This document shows, in pieces, positions 1 to 11,400 of a DNA stretch of 35,257 nucleotides. The notes under the pieces are model-generated. The model was not told the DNA's origin. It ran no database searches and saw only the letters and a program-made list of their open reading frames with translations. The stretch is from Elysia marginata (lineage: Eukaryota > Mollusca > Gastropoda > Plakobranchidae): the NCBI GenBank assembly GCA_019649035.1, contig BMAT01014017.1, positions 31,304 to 66,560 on the forward strand, given 5' to 3'. The number at the start of each line of letters is the position of its first letter. Position 1 is the first letter of the stretch. Made by a program: the position numbers and the translations under genes.

Positions 1-2580
1 CCCCCCTTTTCCGATTTTGTGTCGATGGGAAGGGTAAATCATCATTCTAGGGTCATACAACAAAATATGGTCAATTTGAGGCTAAATCATTTAGAATTTT
101 TTTTTCACTTTTCATGTTTTTTGCTTTACACTTATTAACGAGTAACAAGCTAAAGAAATATATATTGACCTAGATAAACTGAGAGGGACTTCACCACTAG
201 TTTACTAGTGTAGGCTAAAAGATGACTCTTGTAAAACTTCAGTTGTAGATCTAACCTTGAATGAACCAAAGAAAGTCAGTTTTTTTTTCAAAATAAGAAC
301 CCTAAGTTTTTTAACCCTAAGTTTTTACTGGTTAAATGCCATTTAAAGCAAATTATTGGAACAGGCGCAACAGATGGAACTGTGTCCTTTCACAAAATAA
401 TTTAAGCACCAAAAGCTGTTATCCTGTTTGTAGTAAGAATTATCAGTGTAAGATCATTTTTCATTGCCAATGAAAAGCTTGTCTAAATCAAAGTACCTGC
501 TTTAGATGTCTTCAACTATTTTTTTTTTTTTTCGCACAAACATACATATTGAAAGTACATTTGAGCCTATTAATGTGCTTTTTTGTGCATAAAAGCTAAG
601 CTTCAACTTTTCGTCTTGGATCTGATCTTACTGATACCTGTATCGTCCATGACATAAATGATCAAGAACTGGAACAATAACTGTAACATTAGGTCTGAGG
701 TGCCAAACACAATCTGTTTAGAACTACCGTGAATATGTCAACACTCTCACTTGTGCCTGTTTTATCCTGAATGCCTCACAAATAATGTCACCACATTTTG
801 TTTCTGGCCAAGAAATGTCATTGCAAATAAGAAATAGAGTATTATAATTTTTTAGGGCCGTCTAACTTTATACTCAATGGTGATGGTTTTTCAGACTGTC
901 ATTGAAATACTTAACATGTGGATGTTGCCCAGTCTTGAGTGGACTGAGGAATATCTGTGCTCTTGCTTCTGAAAGGGTATGATTTTAAATGAAATGATCT
1001 TTGAGATTAAAATATCAAATTTTACTAGTTTTCATGTATTTTCAATGCAGGAAAAAATCATTTTAAGAAACGAACAAAAGCTCCAGTATGCATCAGTAGC
1101 ACAGAAAAAATTAAAGGCATTTCAATAATTTTCCCGAGCTGATGACCAGTAAATTTATGACATCTTTAAAAAAATTACACTGCTGTTATTTTCAGTCCTT
1201 ATGAACAAGCATTGGTTTATGGATCAAGACTGATTGATTCATACTTCATTATAACTGAACTTTTAGTTTTTCAACCTTTTTAAAATCTATAGAAAAGTTT
1301 TGATGCTCTTCATTTTCTTTTACTTGTTTTTTTTAAAGTTGAAACTAGTGTGTGTGCAAGCAGCCTTTCTTTTCATTCTTGAAAAAAAAGCGTCTTTAAT
1401 GTCAAAATCGATTTTTTTATCAGACTAAACAAACTTTGTACTGATTGGCAAAGACAATTTTTCAGCAGTACACTTTTGCTCTCATTTTGCAGAATGCATA
1501 CATGTGAAAATTAGCACCCTGTACAAGTTTTGCTTATTTTAGATATCAATCGTCCCACCAGTTTGCTTTGTCACTCTCATAATCTTGGATGTGCGATATG
1601 ATAGACTCTCCGTTTAAAACAGACTTGTTTTGGATTCAAGGGGAAAAAGCTGAGGACGAGAGGTTTCTGAATCCTAGGGACACCACAGGCATACTTTAGA
1701 TAAAACTTTTATTACTTTTTATTAAAAACTTTGCTTTTGCAGAACATGAGAATGTTTGAATAAATATATCATTATTATGTCATTCTCTATGAAGCCTCTG
1801 CACTATGATTCCTTATGAGTGCTATTGCCTTTGGGTAGGAAGGGATTTCATTAACTATCAAGCTAAGCTAGATGAACCAGAATGATAGAGATATTATGAC
1901 TGTAGTCTAAGCTTGATTGAAACTCTTTTGAGTGTATATAGGCAAAAGTCTAAGAATAAAACCAGTTGTTTGATGCTGTAGATTTTGTTTTGTAATGTTG
2001 CAAGCCATCTCCATCCATATTTTGTACATTTTCTTCTCTTGTTATAAAATTAATGTTGAGATTGTGTATAGTCTGCTGCTCTTGTTAGGTTTTTTGTTGC
2101 TGTCCATCAAGATGCGGGAATGTTTTTCATCTAACATGTTTTTTTTTAATAGATAAAAACTATTTATCTGTTCCCCTTTTCTACTGTTGTGTAAATCATT
2201 TTGTAAATAGTAACACCCGCATGAATTTCCAAAATGAAAATATGAAATTAATGTTCAAATAAATATGTTGTGATGTAGATATATAATTATGAGAATTTGG
2301 AAACAAATTTCCGTATAACATATTGTGGAAAAAATAAAAATGAATTACAATTGTAATTATTTGTGTTTCTTAAATTTTCAATGCAGAACGGATGTTGTGA
2401 AATTAGTTTTGTTTTCAACATGCAAGGTGGTTGTGTGCTCAAATTCAATAAAAATTGCCCCAAAAATACAATTTAGACTTAGATCTAGATCTAGAAATTG
2501 AGCAAATGTAGGTGGTTGTGGTGTTATAGTTCCTTCAAATACTAGAGTATTTATCTATTCTGCATTATTTTATGGAGTGT
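1..2580 (+). other. Non-coding stretch, possible 3' UTR of an upstream gene
   Basis: No reading frame of note and no recognisable domain in 2.5 kb. The sequence is T- and A-rich with many poly-T runs. Plus-strand AATAAA hexamers lie at 1759-1764, 1955-1960, 2258-2263 and 2333-2338. The texture of 1950-2340 (TGTAAAT and TTTTGTAAATAG words followed by clustered AATAAA) resembles the end of a long animal 3' UTR. This is inference from texture only; the stretch could equally be intergenic. Confidence 0.25.
2258..2338 (+). terminator. Candidate polyadenylation signals
   Basis: Two AATAAA hexamers on the plus strand (2258-2263 and 2333-2338), the first followed within 20 bases by a GT-rich patch (TGTTGTGATGT). 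They would serve a plus-strand transcript entering from the left. In AT-rich DNA such hexamers also occur by chance. Confidence 0.2.
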
Positions 2581-3656
2581 TTTTAACAATAATAATTCAC
2601 TTGTAAAGTGCGTAAAATCCACTAAAAGTAAAATAGAGCTTGGTGGCGCCAATACAAAAATTATAGCAGAATAAATTTACCATACTTATATTAAAAATCG
2701 TTGTAAAAGAGTGTAATGTTAAACAAAAACAGAGTTTTACTATACAAATGCATAAAAACTATTACATCATCTTAAATAGCCACCGTTCTTGTCTTGAGAA
2801 ATCTTGCAATTACATTGAAATGCATAAAAATTAATGCAGATAAGTTAAAAAATCAGAGGAAAATATTTTTAGAAAACTCAGTTTTCAAATTTTGCTTAAA
2901 TTTTAAGGATTAAATTGTGTTTATTCTCTTAATTTCTTATGATAAACCATTCCACATCATAGGAGCTATGACAGAAAACACTTTCATTTCAAAAGCCAGG
3001 GATGGCATATTTTTAGTAAAATGGTAAAATAGTAAAAATTTTATCTTAAAACCCCCTGGGCTTTGCATGATTGTAAGAGTTCTTTTAAATAAAAAGGGGA
3101 TTGATCGTTTAAAGTAAATATAGCAGGGAACTTAAAAATCAATGCAGGATTTCACCGGCAGCCAGTGTAGCTCTTTAAGTATTTTCTATGAATTATTAAA
3201 TTTTGATCTACGAGTTGTTAAACAGGCAAATTGTTTTGAACCTTTTAAAGTCTATTGGATAATTTGGTGTTTCCGCCAAAAGGGAATTACAATAATCCAG
3301 CCTCCTCATTATGAAAAAATGTGCAAGTAGTAATGTATGGTAGTCCTGACATCAATTAGTTCCCGAATTTTTTCCAATATTTCCCAGATGGTAGTGGAAG
3401 TTTTTACAAACATGTTTATATGCCTTTCCATACAAAAGTGAAAACCAAAGTTCCTAACATTGTCACCTGTATGTGTAGTTATTTTTTTCCACTTACAGTA
3501 CATTCAGACAGTCTACTTCAGATTTAATTTTACTTCTCTTAGGTGATATTAACAAAACCGCTGTCTTTTCATTTAGTTTTAGCTTGTTGTTTGTCATCTA
3601 GTCTTTGATGTCGTATAAGCACTGCTCCAGGCATGTCAAGGAACATCCAGTATTTT

Positions 3657-3845
3657 TTAGGGTAAATAGATTTGAGTGTCATCAGCATACGTATGGAAAT
3701 CTAATTTATGTTGCTTGATTACATTTTCCAGGGGTGCTGTATACATTGAATAAAGTAATGGGCCAACTACCAAACCCTGAGGAACACCAAAGCATACATG
3801 TCTAGGTTTAGAACTGTAGAATAGAAATTGACACTGATCTATCAT
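3657..3845 (-). pseudogene. LINE reverse transcriptase palm fragment
   Basis: A 62-codon open piece of the LINE above. It carries GVPQG (about residues 20-24) and the YADD metal-binding box near its end. The usual S-V-L after GVPQG reads L-V-V. It is open only by chance between stops and is not an independent gene. Confidence 0.8.
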
Positions 3846-4552
3846 TCAGATACGAGTGAAGCCATTTGAGGACATAGCCATGAAATAGGAAGTATGTCTT
3901 TTTATAGGGCTATCTTTGTGAAGAATGTCAAAGGCAGCACTTTAACCTAACAAGACAAGCATCACTTGTTGCTTCCTAGATGCTAGAGTAGATGTGTAAT
4001 ATCATTATGAACAGGAAGAAGTGCTGTTTTTGTGCTATGGCCCTCCCTATATGCAGAATGAAACTTTGGAAATACATTATGTAAACCCTTTCTACTCATG
4101 TAAAACTATAATCTAGCAACCACCACTTTTTCTACAACTTTTGATAAATAACTGATGTTGCTTGGTCTATAGTTCTTCAAGTCATTTTAGTCTAACCTGT
4201 TTTTCTTAAGTAAAGGTTTAACAATGGCAGATTTTAATATAGAAGGCGTTTCACATGTTTCAAAACTACTACTAACTATTGCTGTGTTTGATGGCAATTA
4301 ATTCATTGGTACATTGGATGACAATCCACGCTAAAACTGCATCATGAGAGCAGGTCTTGTTGGGTAGAACCTGCAGGATGTTTTTTACTTCTTTTGTAGC
4401 AGGATTGAGCGAATCCAGACCCTCTTCCACTGGTGTAAAGCTGACTGGCTCTTATGCTGTTTCTGTCCTCTAAAAATTTCCTAATGTTTGTGATTTTTGT
4501 CTCAAAGTACATACATTAATTTTCTAAGGTCTCCGTGAGTTTTTGAGTGTTC

Positions 4553-4879
4553 TCAGTAAATGGCAATCATTTTTATTATAACAATGCCTATTGAAGCAGA
4601 TTGAAGCTCTTCTACTGGGTCATTTATTGTAAGGTGTTCCATTAATTGCTTTAAAACTACCTTCTCAAGGATTTTACTGAGAAAAGATAAATTGGATACC
4701 AGTATATACATGTAGTTCTTATAAACATTTCTATCCAGCTCCTCTTCCATCAAGAGTGGCTTAATGAAGGATTCTTTAAGTTCATTAGGTACACAGCCAG
4801 AGAGAAGCGAGTCATAAATGATCTTGGTAATATGAGGAAGAAGAACATCAAGACATTGAAAAAATAAAGCTGATGGCAA
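4553..4879 (-). pseudogene. LINE reverse transcriptase N-terminal fragment
   Basis: A 108-codon open piece with the finger motifs of CR1/L2-type RT: L-L-P-H-I-T-K-I-I near residue 14, then K-P-L-L near 40 and NLSFLSKILEKV near 63-74. It sits upstream of the palm fragment on the same strand, separated by frameshifted sequence. It is inactive. Confidence 0.8.
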
Positions 4880-5174
4880 TGGATCAAGAGGACATGACTT
4901 CTTTGGTCAAATAAGAATTATTCCTTTCACCTAGGACTCGTTCGCTTATTTGAACTTGGATAAAGATTGACCATGGAATTCTTCACATGGTGGAATTTCT
5001 AAGCTTTTCTCTAGGCACAGGTTTGATGTGATGGTATCAATCTTATCGACAAAAAATGATATCAAATTTTTATGTCAATGGAATCTTCTTGCTAAAAAAA
5101 CAGAAGTAGCCTACATGTAGATAAATGGTTCAGATTTTCGTTAAATTGATTTTCTCCCAGTGATATAATTATTA

Positions 5175-5341
5175 AGTCGAGTCCAGATAACTCAACCTGG
5201 ATAATTCAAATTCTTGTTTAATTCAAACAATATTTATGTCATCCATCTTATCTCTCTTTTTATAAACAATACTGGTATGTTGTAATAACTAATATAGATA
5301 ATTTGAAGTGAAATGGGAGTTTGAAATATCCAGGCTCGACT
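5175..5341. mobile_element. Short MITE with inverted ends, pogo/Tigger-like
   Basis: About 167 bp. The left end reads AGTCGAGTCCAGATAACTCAA. The reverse complement of the right end reads AGTCGAGCCTGGATATTTCAA and continues in similar register. TA lies outside both ends (5173-5174 and about 5342-5344). The A/T-rich 'TTCAAA' repeats inside the ends are typical of pogo/Tigger relics. There is no coding content. Confidence 0.6.
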
Positions 5342-5344
5342 ATA

Positions 5345-7985
5345 CCTGCTAGGTCACAAATGAAATAATTGATGATGTTAGGTGAAAGTTGCTGGTGATT
5401 GATCAACATGACAATCATATTGATTATGCATGTTAGTGGAAACGATGATATTAATGGTGACCAGAAAAAGGCTGCTTGTCTAATGCAGGTGAAGAAAATC
5501 AACCATTTATTTCAATATGGTGAGGTTGGACTTTATGTACATGTACCTTCAATTCATCATTGTATGTGGTGATTGAATTTAGTGCCATCTTTAACATTCC
5601 TAACCATTTATGTTGGCCCAGAAAAACCTGGTCAAAGTCGCCAGGAATGAAATTGAGGTATAGCTTTTAACACTCTCATTATGGCCTATTAAGCTTTTGA
5701 CCATTCTGTCGATAGATTTAGGGCCTGTTAATGGGCACTTACTTACCCTCAAATTTTAGTAAAGGCCGGAAACAGCTATTTTCATAAACTAGAGATGGCC
5801 CAAGTTTATTTTATACACAAATATCATATAAGTTGATATCTTAACCCATAAATGATTTCAAATTCGCTGACGTTTTTTCTAAGATTTTGAAATATTCATG
5901 CCCTTTCTCAGCCATTTTGCTTTTTATTGTGTTTGCATCCATCCTCTGTCCGCGTCAAATCTACAACAAAAACTTATTTAAAGCTTAAAATTTATCTAAA
6001 TTAAGGAATTGGCATTCAGTGTATTCTGTCATCTTCCTTTAAAGTTTATCATTGTTAGACGAATTTATTTTAGGCAACATGATAGAAGAATAAAAGCTAA
6101 ATATAAATATCATTATTTGCGGTACATTAGGTGTAAAACATAAAATAAATTTCCTTTGGAAAAAATACAAATCTACAATTAATCACTTAGACGTAGGTTA
6201 GATGTATAATACTAGATCTAGCCAGTTTGCGGTCTGATGTCCTTAAAACTCCACAATATGTTTTCATGATTTTGAAAATAAGGTCTACACCAATACGCTA
6301 TAAAAATACTTTATTTCAATAGGAAAAACAATGACTTCAGCACATAGTATAGGCTATCGCCCCTATTATAAACCCTAGCCTGCAGTGTACTTTGGGAACA
6401 GTCCACTTTTCAAGGGTGCAATGTCAACACAAACGCAGGGCAGAGTGAAAGCCATCCAAATTCGTTAGTAGACATACATAGCTGCATTGCCTAAAACCTC
6501 AGAGATCCTTTTTTCCCTTCTGTTTTACTTTCTTTTGCATTTTTCTCAAAACATCTTTTCTTTTTATTAACTTTGTATATCTCCAAAAGTTGTAGAGCCA
6601 TTCACTTCAAACTCTGCATATGATATGCCAATGCACTGTTCAGGATTTTGTCAGAAGCTTTTTCAGTATTTTTGTTTTACAATTATTTTTTTTAAAGTTA
6701 ATCTTTGGCACTTTAACCTATTATGCAGACCCCAAAAATTTGTAAAAAAATCTTAAAAAGCAGTTAAGCCTAAATTTCACTATTTTTTCCAATATGGCGG
6801 CTACAACAAACGGTTTCCATGACAACCAAACATTGGAAATGACAAAATAAACCTTTTTCTTTGATTTTTGTCCCTTAAACAGTAGTTTGAAACACAAAAA
6901 TTAGATTTTATTATGAAAAAGAAAAAAAAAAGGCCTCCGGCTGCAGGACTGGTCCTTAAGGTTGATTGAGCATAAGTTCGCAAATAGTTTGCCTATCAAT
7001 ATGCCTAGATTAAGAATTTATATTTAATTGCGACTGCTTTTGTTTGACAAGAGCATTCTACTTTCTTACACAGTATTCTGTTGTTTTAAATTTAATCTGC
7101 TCTCGTTCATTCCCCAATCTCTGGTGAGATAGTGGAAAACACCAGAAAGGTCGCAACACAGAGAAATTTCCACTATTTAGCGAAAAGTGGCTCACATGCA
7201 TAAAATGATAAATTGCTTAAATATTTAATATATTGTATATAAATGGATGTTCTTTGAAAAAATTAAAAAGGTTTGAATATTGCATAAAACATTTACTTTT
7301 CACCTTCTTGGTCACTATGAGTAACACATGTCTTCAGATTTTTTTTTTTTAGTATTGGTAACAATGAAATAGATTTTTTTTGTCATAAATGTAAAATTGA
7401 ATATTTTCATTTATCTATTCAGATTCTAAATCCAATTCCTAAAACATATATAAAAAGTTTATAATTCCCCAGGTTTGTCCCTTCTATGGGACCTTTAAAA
7501 CCCCCCAAGCAAAAAGCAAAAAGTATGAAAATAGGCAGTGACAAAAGAGTTAAAGACAGTTTTGGTGTCTTCTTTAAATTTTCAAGTTTTTAGCCTTGAT
7601 GAAACTTATTATTTCTGCACCATTTATGCCCATGCCTGATAAAAATTTTGATTATTACATTTTAATTTTGTTCTTTGTATAACCATATTGCTTTAAATTC
7701 ATACAGTTGTCTAAGCTTTACTGGCCTTTTTCTCCATTTCTTGTTTTTGTACCTTTCAACCTATAGAAAGACATATATCTCCTAGTCTAGCAAATTTCAT
7801 TTTACTCAGAAAAGTATGGGGAATTCAGAAATGCCATAAACTGAAAAAAAAATTCAGATGGGAGATTTGATAAGGTTTTCTTGGGCCACTATACTTTTTT
7901 TTTCCTTTCAATATATAAACAAACATAAGTCTGAACATACTGGTTATCAAATTTAAAAGTTACTCAGAATCCTTTTATCATCATT
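5345..7985. other. Unannotated intergenic sequence
   Basis: No gene or domain seen. The stretch is AT-rich with homopolymer runs. 6480-6960 has the look of an old interspersed repeat (CAATATGGCGGC near 6790), but I could not define ends. Short open frames here carry no family motif. Confidence 0.4.
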
Positions 7986-7989
7986 TGTC

Positions 7990-7995
7990 TTTATT
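7990..7995 (-). terminator. AATAAA overlapping the MRM3 stop codon
   Basis: On the minus strand the stop reads TGAATAAAG, so the hexamer shares its first A with TGA. If used, cleavage would leave a 3' UTR of only some 15-30 bases. Weaker variants could lie downstream in the A/T-rich sequence below 7980. Confidence 0.4.
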
Positions 7996-8410
7996 CACAC
8001 AAGTTTTAGCAACTTCTTCCTGAGTTCATACAAAATAACACTTCCTGCTATGCCACTGTTCAAACTGTTGGTTGTTTCGTTCATAGGAATCATCACATAA
8101 GCACCATAGTGGTCAAAGGCAAATTTTTTGGCTGAAGCACTCAAACCAGCCGCTTCGCTTCCAATCACAAGAGCTACCTCCTCAGCCAGGAAAGATTTTT
8201 TGTTTTCATTGATGTCAAAACAATCATTCTCCATATCAGCAAAGCTCAGTGGGACTTTTGAATATTCAAACACAGGCAAGGGAACGTTATGAAACTTGTA
8301 GGCATCCAATTCTGACAAACCATCGTCTTGGTTATCAGCGTCTTCACTGTTTTCAACTGGCCGAAATTCCTCATAGCTTGTAGATTCTCTTTCTGAACCT
8401 TGGTCAGTGT
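7995..8410 (-). CDS. MRM3: MRM3 exon 5 (SPOUT motifs 2 and 3, stop)
   Basis: 416 bases, residues 434-571 and TGA. The acceptor is ACATCTCTTAG before 8410; the open frame extends upstream into the intron but that part is not coding. The first 75 residues form a very acidic, low-complexity linker (NSEDADNQDDGLSELD). Then come motif 2 (VIGSEAAGLS) and motif 3 (SLNSGIAGSVILYEL), which bind S-adenosylmethionine and close the trefoil knot. The stop TGA is fused to AATAAA. Confidence 0.93.
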
Positions 8411-11400
8411 CTAAGAGATGTAAAATTTCATTGAAAAAATTCATTTACTTTAAAAAATGTAAATCAAAACAAGTAGGGTAATTTATAAGGTTCCTCACAA
8501 TCATCAATATCAGTAGTAAAAGCAATACAATAAAATTTCAAACCAAAAGTGGCCTAAATTCGCTGGGCCTAAAAGAATTTGCTTGTTAACGTGAAAATCT
8601 TTGTCTTTATATTGTTTTTTGCACTAAACAAAAATAATTTTGGCAGTCACTGTCTATAAACCCAAACATTATCACCTTAATTTTCTTTTTCTTTTTAAAC
8701 TTATAAAGAAAAACTATAATTGATCTTTAAATACACTTAAACTACGAAATTGTAATGTGCAACCAAGCTTAGTCTAGACAAAGAGACAAAGCTGAAAGAA
8801 AAATGATTTTTCAGAAGGCAGTTTTTGACAGCTGGGTAGCAAAGCCTAGATGGCCCATTTCTGGATATTACAGCTAGTGCTAGAGTTTGCGAGTACAAAT
8901 GCATGTGAGTCAATGGGTTTAGCAACAATACTGATCAACGCTGGGTTTGACATGCGCAAAGATTAATTAGGATTTTGAGTGATGAGAGCAAACCTTAAGG
9001 GGAGAGAGGGAGAAAAGAAAATTGGGATTGGGGGAGAGGGCGAAGGCCACTACAGTAGTATCCGGTTAAACGCATGGCACTTGGGAGGCTCAAATAGCAT
9101 GTGTTTAGGAGATGTGTGCCTTTATAAAAAGTAGTAAAAATTACTAGATCTAGTTACTTCCTTTTAAATTAAAACGAGAGAAGAAAAACCAAACTGATCC
9201 CCTTGACCACACAATTGACAAGGTCTAGACAAGAAGATCAAGACATGTATGTCTTGTAATCTAGAGGTCTGTCTACTGTATATGAGCTGGTTTGGCTAAG
9301 CAATTATCGCACTGCAACCATCACACCATTAATGTGTTGACCAAAAGGGGGAACCAATGGGAAGGGCTGAATACTACATGAATTATTATAAGCTAGCCTA
9401 CAACAGTTTACCTGTCCATGCAGTATGGGCAAAGTGTACGTTGCATCATGATCATATCACTTGTTATACTCTTAAGGTCTACACAAACCATCCCCACACG
9501 CCAGGCCTCTGTCCACATTTTACCCTCCATGCCTTCCTCTTCACGCTCCTGCCCTCAGGCCTTCCCAACCAAGCATGTAAACGTAGCATTGTAGTCGTGA
9601 CAACAAAGGAAGATGAGAATCCTTGCTGAGTGATTCTGGCATTTTTTTCGCGTCTCAGTGGTTTCCGATTTAAAAAATAGCAGCGTGGGTTTAGACAATG
9701 TTGCCTATGTTTAGGGTATACTGATCATATAGAAAAAAAAATCAGTCATAGCGATTTGACTTAAGCTAAACCGTAGCATGCATTTATTTGACATGCGTTT
9801 AACCAGATATTACTGTATTCTAATTTGACTCCGTTATAGACAGTTGCATTTGACAACTGTACTTCAGTTTATTCATTTTAAATTTTGCTCCTACACAGAA
9901 CTCATTTCTCCAGCCTGACATTAGAACTGTTGGATATTTGAATTTCAACTCACACACATGCAGAAATGGTTACCCCCCCCCCCCATCCCACAAATTAAAA
10001 AAACAAGCTCTTTTTAAACCAAGATTTTAACAGGACACAAAATTTTCTTTTGAAAGGTTTTTACTGTATTTAAAAAAATGCTTCAAGCTTCACCAAGGTA
10101 GTATTACAAATAAAAACTTCATTCTATGATTCTAGAAAATTTTTTTTTCAAAATTCGTCTCCTAAAAAGATCTGACTTTTGAAAAAATTCTCTAGGTTTT
10201 GACAAGATGTAACTGTAAGTCATGTTTTCAAAGTAAGTAAGAGAGCAAGATTAGTACATTTCATTGACTTATATTGGAAATTTGGCATGGGCATTGGCAC
10301 TTAAATGATTGGGATACTAGTAAACCAGTTACATTTGTTCCACACTCATGCACACTCGTAGCACATTTAAGTCCACACACTCAAAAGCACACTTATAAAG
10401 CGAAGAACAAGTTTCTCTTCCTTTCTCTGTCTACACTTATAAAGTGAAGAACAAGTTTCTCTTCCTTTCTCTGTCTCACAGTCTTCTTACAGTTAGGAAA
10501 TTTACCAATAAGTAGTAAAAAGTAAAAAAAAAAGATAGGCTGACTAGTGACAAAAATTTTTGAAACCCCGAAATTTTATATAGATTCACAAAATCAACTG
10601 CAATAGATACTTACATACCTGAAGCAAAATTGTCTGCCTCTACCTGAGGGTCAAAAGCCCTGCAAAGTGTGGTAGCAGTAAAATTGTTTGCTAGAAGAAC
10701 TTGCACCTGAGAAGAGAGATAGTTGCCGATGTCTTCCCAATTGACACCACTGTAGATAGGAATGTGGAAATGGGCACCCATGGCTGAGCGCAAAACTTTC
10801 CTCTCCCACAGGTTCACACAGCCTGTAGTGATAAGTTCAGATATACAAAATGTTGGCGAAGAAATTTGTTGACAATAGTAACCATCCAGGTAAATTTATA
10901 CGCATATTATTTAGTTTTAGGTGGAGCATTTTACAAATTTCAAAAACGGTATTTATTTTGTCCTTGAAGATTGTAAAAAACAACAATTATTTTCTAATAT
11001 AGAAAAATATACAAATCTAACTTTGATAACAGGTGCCTGAAAAACACTGGAAAACAGGTGCCTCAAAAACAATTAATAACTTAAAACTAAAGTTGGATTC
11101 AAATACTTGCACAATTCAATCTGTATTCACAGTACCAGTTTTATCCTTCTTTTGCAATACAAACTGAGGACTAAATTTTTGGATAATTCATTATTCAGTT
11201 TAGAAAACCAATTCGTTCCTAGCGGGTTTAAAATACTGGACTGTATATTTATGTCCACATGCTGGGTGCATTTTACAGATATAACTTTATAAGAAACATT
11301 TGCTTGCAAGCTTGTACCAGAGTACAATACTTTTCCATCTTTTTTCATATTCCAATTGAAAAAATTTTCTACAGTATAACATGTCTACATGTTTTCTTCC

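Larger units (their letters stand above)
2585..5130 (-). mobile_element. Degraded CR1/L2-like LINE, 5'-truncated
   Basis: Minus-strand reverse transcriptase pieces appear in the right order. At about 5120-4880 come broken remains of the spacer before the RT (K-x-D-x-I and CPLDPLPSALFFQCLD-type words). At 4879-4553 is the RT N-terminal part (LLPHITKIIYDSLLSG, then NLSFLSKILEKVVLKQL). At 3845-3657 is the palm with GVPQG and the catalytic YADD box ([12 protein letters not shown]). At about 3600-3310 is the thumb-side NKLKLNEKTAVLL-type segment. The 3' UTR (3300-2590) contains blocks typical of L2/CR1 tails, and the element ends at 2585-2600 in a short ATT-type repeat, as that group does. The frame is broken many times and no endonuclease is visible. 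The family-level name is my judgement from motifs; that it is a dead LINE is clear. Confidence 0.85.
8411..10618 (-). other. MRM3 intron 4
   Basis: 2.2-kb intron with GTATGT donor and CTTAG acceptor. It contains the inverted-end DNA element at 9053-9815 and a 44-bp tandem duplication at 10389-10476. A poly-C run lies near 9967-9983. The remainder is AT-rich with no signal. Confidence 0.85.

Noticed and set aside
5260..5502. 80-codon minus-strand frame
   Set aside because: Overlaps the MITE end and has no family motif; composition is that of AT-rich non-coding DNA.
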